In this document: positions 7,263 to 11,125 of the stretch, piece after piece
How positions within the stretch are numbered: the first letter of the stretch is position 1
Layout: every line of letters begins with the position of its first letter
From: Desulfobacteraceae bacterium
GTDB taxonomy: Bacteria > Desulfobacterota > DSM-4660 > Desulfatiglandales > HGW-15
Length of the DNA stretch: 11,125 nt
Direction: 5' to 3'
Assembly: GCA_003819975.1 (NCBI GenBank)
Contig: RPPU01000090.1
Span: 1 to 11,125, forward strand
The notes under the pieces: model-generated
Seen by the model: the letters and a program-made list of their open reading frames with translations, nothing else
Database searches by the model: none
Told to the model about the DNA's origin: nothing
Program-made: the position numbers and the translations under genes

Positions 7263-9110
7263 ATGCTTGAAGATCTGATCAAACAACTTAACGAACAAGG
7301 TCTGCTGCGGCCGATCGACCTCCATTTCGCGCGCCTGATGCAGCGCTTGTCGGGTCAAGCGGACCCGCGGATCTCCGTGGCCGCGGCTTTGGTCAGCAAA
7401 GAACGCCGCGAAGGGCACATCTGTCTGGATTTATCAAAATGGGACGGTCGTACTTTTTCAGCGGAAAAAGATCAGGATGTTTCAATTACCTTACCTGGAT
7501 TAGTTGAATGGACGTCGGTTTTGCGAGCTTCTTCGGTTGTAGGCGAACCGGGCCAATACAAGCCGCTGATCCTGGATCGAGAAAATAGACTCTATTTATA
7601 CCGTTATTGGGAATACCAGGCTCGGTTATCCGAATCCATCCACAAACGCCTCCTAGAAACGGAACCAACAATGGATCCGGAATTTCTGAAATCGGCGCTC
7701 TCTCGTTACTTTACCGAGGATGATAAAAAGGAAATCAACCGGCAAAAAATCGCCGCTTTTACTTGTCTCAGGAAAAGATTCAGTATCATCTCCGGCGGAC
7801 CGGGCACAGGCAAGACTTTTACCGTAGCCAAAATTCTGGCTTTATTGATCGAACAGTCTGCGGAGCGGGTTTTGCGCATCGCTCTGGCCGCGCCGACCGG
7901 TAAAGGCGCGGCCCGGTTGCAAGAGACCATCAAAAAAATTAAAACCGACTTACCTTGCCCGGAATCCGTCAAACAACTTGTTCCCGATGAAGCCAAAACC
8001 ATTCACCGGTTATTGAAAACGATTCCGGGTTCGCCTTATTTTCGTTTTAATCGGGAGAATCCTTTGCCGCTCGATATCCTGGTCCTGGATGAAGCTTCCA
8101 TGGTGGATTTGGCTTTGATGTCCAAACTCGTTCAAGCTTTGCCGCCGACTGCCCGTTTGATCGTTCTGGGCGACAAAGATCAATTGGCTTCAGTGGAAGC
8201 GGGCGCGGTGTTCGGCGATATGTGCGATACCGGCGCGAGTCATAACTATTCCAAGGCACATTGTCTGGATCTGGAAGCAGTAACCGGCTATAAGCTTCAG
8301 GAGGGTCAGGAGAGTGCGGCTTTACCGGGTTTGCAGGATTGCCTGACCCAATTGCGGAGAAGCTACCGTTTCAGTCAAGAAAGCAAGATTGCCGCGCTGA
8401 GCCGGGCAGTGAATGAGGGCAACGCCGATCTAGTTATGACGATCTTAAAGAATAGCAAAAAAGAAGACGAGGTTTGCTGGCGTCCCCTTCCCAGGCCGGA
8501 AGATCTGGCTCACACCTTGAAGACTCACATTTTAGACCGTTTTCAAGAATGTTTCCAAGCCACGGAACCTCGGGAGTTTTTTAAGCGCTTTGAAAAATTC
8601 CGGATTCTATGCGGCTTGCGCCAAGGGCCCTATGGGGTCACGGCTATGAACCAAACCATTGAAACCTTGCTCAACCGCTCAGGCCCGGCTCGGCCAGGAG
8701 AAAAGTGGTACCAAGGCCGGCCGGTCCTGGTCACGCGCAATGACTATCATCTCAATCTTTTTAATGGCGATAGCGGGGTAGTTTGGCCGGATCCGAAAGC
8801 GGGTCAAGAACTCAGGGTCTATTTTCCGGGTGCGGAAGGCGAACTACAAAGGTTTCATCCGTTGCGCATACCGGAACATGAAACCCTTTATGCCATGACG
8901 GTTCATAAAAGCCAGGGATCGGAATTCGATGAACTGCTTTTGATTCTGCCGGATCGGGATGCGCCGGTTTTGACCCGCGAATTGATTTACACCGCCATCA
9001 CCCGCGCCAGGCATAAAGTTACGATCTGGGGTCCGGAAGAAGTTCTGCGGCTGGCCATCAGCCGGCGCACGGAACGGACATCCGGGTTGCGAGACGAGCT
9101 TTGGAAATAA
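7263..9110 (+). CDS. recD: RecBCD subunit alpha, 5'-3' helicase RecD
   Basis: RecD is the fast 5'-3' SF1B helicase of RecBCD and also controls nuclease activity before Chi. The 615-aa product is the usual RecD length (E. coli 608), rather than the longer RecD2 type that works without RecBC. Motifs in order are Walker A GGPGTGKT (178-185), LAAPTGKGAARLQE, Walker B DEAS (276-279), GDKDQLASVEAGAVFGD (from 303), RRSYRF, MTVHKSQGSEFDE (545-557) and YTAITRAR (576-583). The N-terminal 170 residues form the weakly conserved region that contacts RecC. The ATG start is supported by GGTGA 10 nt upstream and by length. It is the last gene of the recC-recB-recD unit; a GC-rich hairpin with a T-run begins 76 nt after the stop. 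The presence of true RecD beside RecB and RecC supports a complete heterotrimer. Confidence 0.97.
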   Translation: MLEDLIKQLNEQGLLRPIDLHFARLMQRLSGQADPRISVAAALVSKERREGHICLDLSKWDGRTFSAEKDQDVSITLPGLVEWTSVLRASSVVGEPGQYKPLILDRENRLYLYRYWEYQARLSESIHKRLLETEPTMDPEFLKSALSRYFTEDDKKEINRQKIAAFTCLRKRFSIISGGPGTGKTFTVAKILALLIEQSAERVLRIALAAPTGKGAARLQETIKKIKTDLPCPESVKQLVPDEAKTIHRLLKTIPGSPYFRFNRENPLPLDILVLDEASMVDLALMSKLVQALPPTARLIVLGDKDQLASVEAGAVFGDMCDTGASHNYSKAHCLDLEAVTGYKLQEGQESAALPGLQDCLTQLRRSYRFSQESKIAALSRAVNEGNADLVMTILKNSKKEDEVCWRPLPRPEDLAHTLKTHILDRFQECFQATEPREFFKRFEKFRILCGLRQGPYGVTAMNQTIETLLNRSGPARPGEKWYQGRPVLVTRNDYHLNLFNGDSGVVWPDPKAGQELRVYFPGAEGELQRFHPLRIPEHETLYAMTVHKSQGSEFDELLLILPDRDAPVLTRELIYTAITRARHKVTIWGPEEVLRLAISRRTERTSGLRDELWK

Positions 9111-9121
9111 GTCGATATCTA

Positions 9122-9153
9122 TTAACCACAGACAGCTGCGGATGACCACGGAG
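9122..9153. repeat. Solo fragment of an ACCACAGA-type repeat end
   Basis: Twelve bases after the recD stop begins TTAACCACAGAC, continuing to GATGACCACGGAG. It resembles the left end of the elements in the two rec spacers (TTCACCACAGAGG) but is more diverged, and no matching inverted right end lies downstream. It is either half of a decayed element or a member of a sister repeat family. The relationship rests on a short match and is tentative. Confidence 0.4.
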
Positions 9154-9180
9154 TTATTGTCAAGCGGTTCGATTTATTTT

Positions 9181-9234
9181 GGAATGCGGCGACACGTCGC
9201 CGCTTTTTAAAGCGCGGACGCGTCCGCGCATTCC
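9181..9234. repeat. Double-palindrome (REP-like) repeat
   Basis: This 54-bp unit is bounded by GGAATGCG (9181-9188) and its inverted copy CGCATTCC (9227-9234). Inside are two adjacent GC palindromes: 9186-9203 (8-bp arms GCGGCGAC/GTCGCCGC with a 2-nt centre) and 9212-9229, an 18-bp perfect palindrome. They are joined by TTTTTAAA. Dispersed intergenic repeats of this build are known in several environmental bacterial groups. I see only one copy here. Confidence 0.7.
9186..9208 (+). terminator. Candidate intrinsic terminator of the recBCD unit
   Basis: The GC-rich 8-bp stem 9186-9193/9196-9203 is followed at once by TTTTT (9204-9208), the layout of a Rho-independent terminator on the + strand, 76 nt after the recD stop. 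The second palindrome followed by TTT on the minus strand would give a weaker terminator in the other direction. The T-run is short, and the hairpin belongs to a repeat, so its role here is inferred. Confidence 0.4.
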
Positions 9235-9247
9235 ACTCCAACGGGAG

Positions 9248-9934
9248 TTGTCTACGATACCCATAAACAAGACCCCGGAACTGAAGGTATTTATCTCTAA
9301 CCGAGAATCGACTTGCGACGAGTGTCATGAGAACCTCGGAACCAAAGCCTGGATCGTGCTTGAGAAAGATGGTCGCGCTTTCTGTCTTTGCTGCGCCGAT
9401 CTCGACCACCTCGTTTTTCTGCCCACAGGAGATGCCGCTCTCACCCGTCGCGCGCGCAAGCACTCAACTCTGTCCGCTGTCGTCCTCAAGTGGAGCCGCA
9501 ACCGGAAACAATACGAGCGCCAGGGGCTCTTGGTAGAGGAAGCGGCGCTCGCCGGAGCCGAAGTCGAGTGCCTGGCGGATGCCGACGCACGATCCCGGCG
9601 TCGCAATCGCGAGGCTGAGCGACGCATCGAGCTCGACCGTGAATACATAGCTATTTTTGCGCGTTACGTCAGGGAGCTGTTTCCAGGAGCACCGCCCGAG
9701 AGAGAATATACGATCGCTGAACATGCCTGTCTCAAATACAGCGGCAGGGTCGGCCGGTCTGCGGCGGCAAAGGCGCTTGATCCCCATGCCGTTCGTCTTG
9801 CGGTAAGCGCCCATATACGGCATAGCGAAACAAACTACGATGAACTTTTGGCCTCCGGCCAGGACCGCAAAGAGGCCCGCTATGAGGTCGACATGCCGGT
9901 ACGTGAGATTCTCTGCAAATGGGAAGGTTCATAG
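9248..9934 (+). CDS. DUF2293 domain protein with N-terminal zinc ribbon
   Basis: This roughly 228-aa protein has no known biochemical role. The C-terminal part (about residues 130-205), with ELFPGAP, EHACLKYSGRVGRSAAAKAL, VRLAVSAHIRH and ETNYDELL, fits the DUF2293 family as I know it from bacteria and fungi. Near the N-terminus, CDEC (23-26) and CLCC (46-49) form two CxxC-type knuckles likely to bind zinc, followed by DLDHLVFLPTGDAALTRRARKHS. A charged, helical Arg/Glu-rich linker (about 95-125) joins the parts. Together this suggests a nucleic-acid-associated protein, but that is inference. The start is uncertain: the frame is open from a TTG at 9179, but its first residues are encoded by the palindromic repeat, so the TTG at 9248 is preferred; GGAG lies only 1 nt before it. 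The repeat may have displaced the native start. C-ending Leu codons (CTC) are commoner than in recBCD, hinting at a different origin. Confidence 0.7.
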   Translation: MSTIPINKTPELKVFISNRESTCDECHENLGTKAWIVLEKDGRAFCLCCADLDHLVFLPTGDAALTRRARKHSTLSAVVLKWSRNRKQYERQGLLVEEAALAGAEVECLADADARSRRRNREAERRIELDREYIAIFARYVRELFPGAPPEREYTIAEHACLKYSGRVGRSAAAKALDPHAVRLAVSAHIRHSETNYDELLASGQDRKEARYEVDMPVREILCKWEGS

Positions 9935-9987
9935 ATCGCATCGCGCGATTCCGGAGTAAACTTCTGACTAAATATTAAAGGGTGAAT

Positions 9988-10310
9988 ATGGCAGAGGTTC
10001 GATACCGCCAAAAGAGAAAACCTATACGAACACGACGTGAAATTGCACCCGAAGTCCTTGCCAATAGAGCCAACATGAGCACCCGAGCTGGCTTTGCCAA
10101 AGCGACTCAGCCGTTTACGCCGGTGAACTTCGACGTACCGCCTGGTACCTGCGATTGCCACACGCATATCTTGGCGACCCTGACCAATTCCCGTTTTTTC
10201 CGGGACGCGTCTATACGCCCGAGATGACACTGCCCGAAAAGTTGGCGGCGCTCCACAAGGCGCTTCATAGACCCGTCCATCGGGTGCCGGAGTTTCCAGA
10301 CAGCTTCTGA
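9988..10310 (+). pseudogene. Frameshifted, truncated amidohydrolase remnant
   Basis: The reading frame from ATG 9988 (preceded by AAAGGGTG) runs to FDVPPGTCDCHTHI, the start of an amidohydrolase TIM barrel of the 2-pyrone-4,6-dicarboxylate lactonase-like family, with the metal-binding HxH at residues 58 and 60. Just after HTHI, at about 10171, the frame is lost: the annotated phase ends in a stop at 10225-10227. The expected sequence GDPDQFPFFPGRVYTPEMTLPEK... continues one base over, from 10173, through KLAALHKALH, so one base (probably a T of a Phe codon) is missing. The similarity then stops at about 10266, where family members continue with a strand such as RVVIVQPS, and the frame ends at TGA 10308-10310. 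Only about a third of a 280-330-residue enzyme remains. It lies 53 bp after the DUF2293 gene and shares its codon style. Confidence 0.7.
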
Positions 10311-10495
10311 ACGCGTGAAGTGCCGTAACTATCACGTTCAGATTTTTGCGAAACCGCCGATTTGAGATTGAAAAACACCGATTTTTAGGTTAGTATACAC
10401 TCAATTGCCATAAAATTGCTTGTGGGATGAGGGACCAACCCTTTTCGTAACGAGTTCAAAATGAATACGGATTAACCATCCGACAAAGGTCGTGA
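10311..10495. other. Non-coding region before the CoA-ligase gene
   Basis: This 185-bp stretch has no supported gene. It contains the promoter candidate listed separately, a repeated CCGATTT (10355-10365 region and 10378-10385), and a small 5-bp hairpin CGGAT/ATCCG at 10468-10482 just ahead of the next ribosome binding site. I see no riboswitch or terminator that I could defend. Confidence 0.5.
10368..10396 (+). promoter_or_regulatory. Candidate sigma70 promoter for the CoA-ligase gene
   Basis: TTGAAA (10368-10373) and TAGTAT (10391-10396) are separated by 17 bp and match the -35 and -10 consensus at 5 of 6 and 4 of 6 positions. Transcription would start near 10403, giving a leader of roughly 93 nt before the ATG at 10496. 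Confidence 0.45.
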
Positions 10496-11125
10496 ATGAT
10501 GGGTCATTTAAAAAAAATATTGAATCCGCGGGCGGTGGCGCTGATCGGCGCGACCGAAAAAATGGGGACGATCCCCAATGACATTCTGCATAATCTGACA
10601 ACTTCATATAAGGGCAAGATTTTTCCGGTTAATCCTCATAGATCGTCGGTGCAAGGGTTAAAATGTTATCCTACCATAGATGCACTGCCTGAATCCGTTG
10701 ATCTGGCCGTGATCGCCGTCAAGGCGGTCCTGGTGCCGGATATCATCAAACAATGCGGGGAAACCGGCACGGAAGGCGCCTTGATTATTTCCGCCGGTTT
10801 CAGCGAGACCGGAGAAGCCGGCCGGCAGTTGGAAAACCGCATCCTTGAAATCAGCCGTCAATTCGGCATGCGCATCATCGGTCCGGGGTCTATCGGTATT
10901 ATTCGGCCCGATATCGGACTCAATACAAGCTTCTTAAAGGTAAACCCGGAACCGGGCAATATCGCGTTTATTCAACAGCGCGGGGAACTGGGCGACGCGA
11001 CCCTGAAGTGGAGCGTCGAAGCCGGCATCGGCTTCAGTACCTTTGCCTCCCTGGGTTCCATGATCGACGTCGACTTCGGCGATATGATCGACTTTTTGGG
11101 GGATGACGACCATACGCGCAGCATC
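10496..11125 (+). CDS. ADP-forming acyl-CoA synthetase/acetyltransferase-type protein (3' end outside window)
   Basis: The first 210 codons form the CoA-binding Rossmann domain and the start of the succinyl-CoA-synthetase-like domain of the NDP-forming acyl-CoA ligase superfamily. This superfamily includes archaeal acetate-CoA ligase (ADP-forming) and bacterial Pat-type proteins fused to a GNAT acetyltransferase. Visible family marks are LNPRAVALIGATEKMGTIP (7-25), GKIFPVNP (about 39-46), YPTIDALPESVDLAVIAV, GALIISAGFSETG, and the stretch FASLGSMIDVDFGDMIDFLG leading into DDDHTRSI. The start at 10496 has AAGG (10486-10489) 6 nt upstream; the in-frame ATG at 10499 is nearly as good. Two usually conserved motifs differ: GPGSIG (129-134) where GPNCLG is typical, and IQQRGELG (159-166) where ISQSGALG is typical. 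The catalytic His, the ATP-grasp domain and any GNAT domain would be beyond the edge, so the exact subtype is open. It is the only gene here with its own recognisable promoter. Confidence 0.85.
   Translation, partial: MMGHLKKILNPRAVALIGATEKMGTIPNDILHNLTTSYKGKIFPVNPHRSSVQGLKCYPTIDALPESVDLAVIAVKAVLVPDIIKQCGETGTEGALIISAGFSETGEAGRQLENRILEISRQFGMRIIGPGSIGIIRPDIGLNTSFLKVNPEPGNIAFIQQRGELGDATLKWSVEAGIGFSTFASLGSMIDVDFGDMIDFLGDDDHTRSI

Noticed and set aside
9464..9823. 119-codon minus-strand frame opposite the DUF2293 gene
   Set aside because: The + strand frame encodes recognisable conserved motifs; the antisense frame shows none.
9940..9949. Palindrome ATCGCGCGAT after the DUF2293 stop as a terminator
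   Set aside because: Five-bp arms without a loop and no T-run after it.
10401..10861. Minus-strand frames at 10401-10607 and 10658-10861
   Set aside because: They lie antisense to the CoA-ligase coding sequence and its leader and show no family features.

Overview
The window holds a recBCD operon followed by a short accessory stretch and the start of a CoA-ligase gene, all on the + strand. The protein families, the moderate GC content and the full RecBCD complex point to a Gram-negative-type bacterium. The many dispersed palindromic repeats resemble those of environmental, poorly cultivated phyla. I cannot fix the phylum from the sequence alone. No rRNA, tRNA, CRISPR array, transposase or phage gene is visible.

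Positions 1-9110 carry recC (5' end outside the window), recB and recD, in the order C-B-D with no ptrA-like protease gene between recC and recB. Together they encode the DNA double-strand-break processing helicase-nuclease: RecB has a UvrD-like helicase and the only active nuclease, RecD is the 5'-3' helicase, and RecC is the scaffold that recognises Chi and lacks motor and nuclease motifs. Helicase motifs in RecB and RecD and the RecB nuclease residues are intact, so the complex should be active.

The two operon spacers (3114-3357 and 6988-7262) are each almost filled by one non-coding, MITE-like element with about 29-30 bp terminal inverted repeats built from a CACAGAGG octamer. Each element carries two sub-terminal hairpins, one near each end. 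All four hairpins reconstruct as a 14-bp stem closing the 7-nt loop TGAGAGG, or its reverse complement CCTCTCA on the distal side. The four stems differ in sequence but each is self-complementary. The right terminus of each element ends in GGTGA, which sits where the Shine-Dalgarno of recB and recD should be. Removing either element in silico brings an older purine-rich SD to a plausible distance from the start codon. This pair of elements is the most unusual thing in the window.

Positions 9111-9247 hold a solo fragment of a related ACCACAGA repeat and a 54-bp double-palindrome repeat whose first hairpin plus T-run looks like the recBCD terminator. Next come a DUF2293-type protein with an N-terminal zinc-ribbon (9248-9934) and a frameshifted, truncated remnant of an amidohydrolase gene (9988-10310). 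Both appear richer in C-ending codons than recBCD and may be acquired DNA.

After 185 bp of non-coding DNA with a plausible sigma70 promoter, the first 210 codons of an ADP-forming acyl-CoA synthetase/acetyltransferase-type protein run off the right edge. Two motifs normally conserved in its CoA-binding domain are altered.
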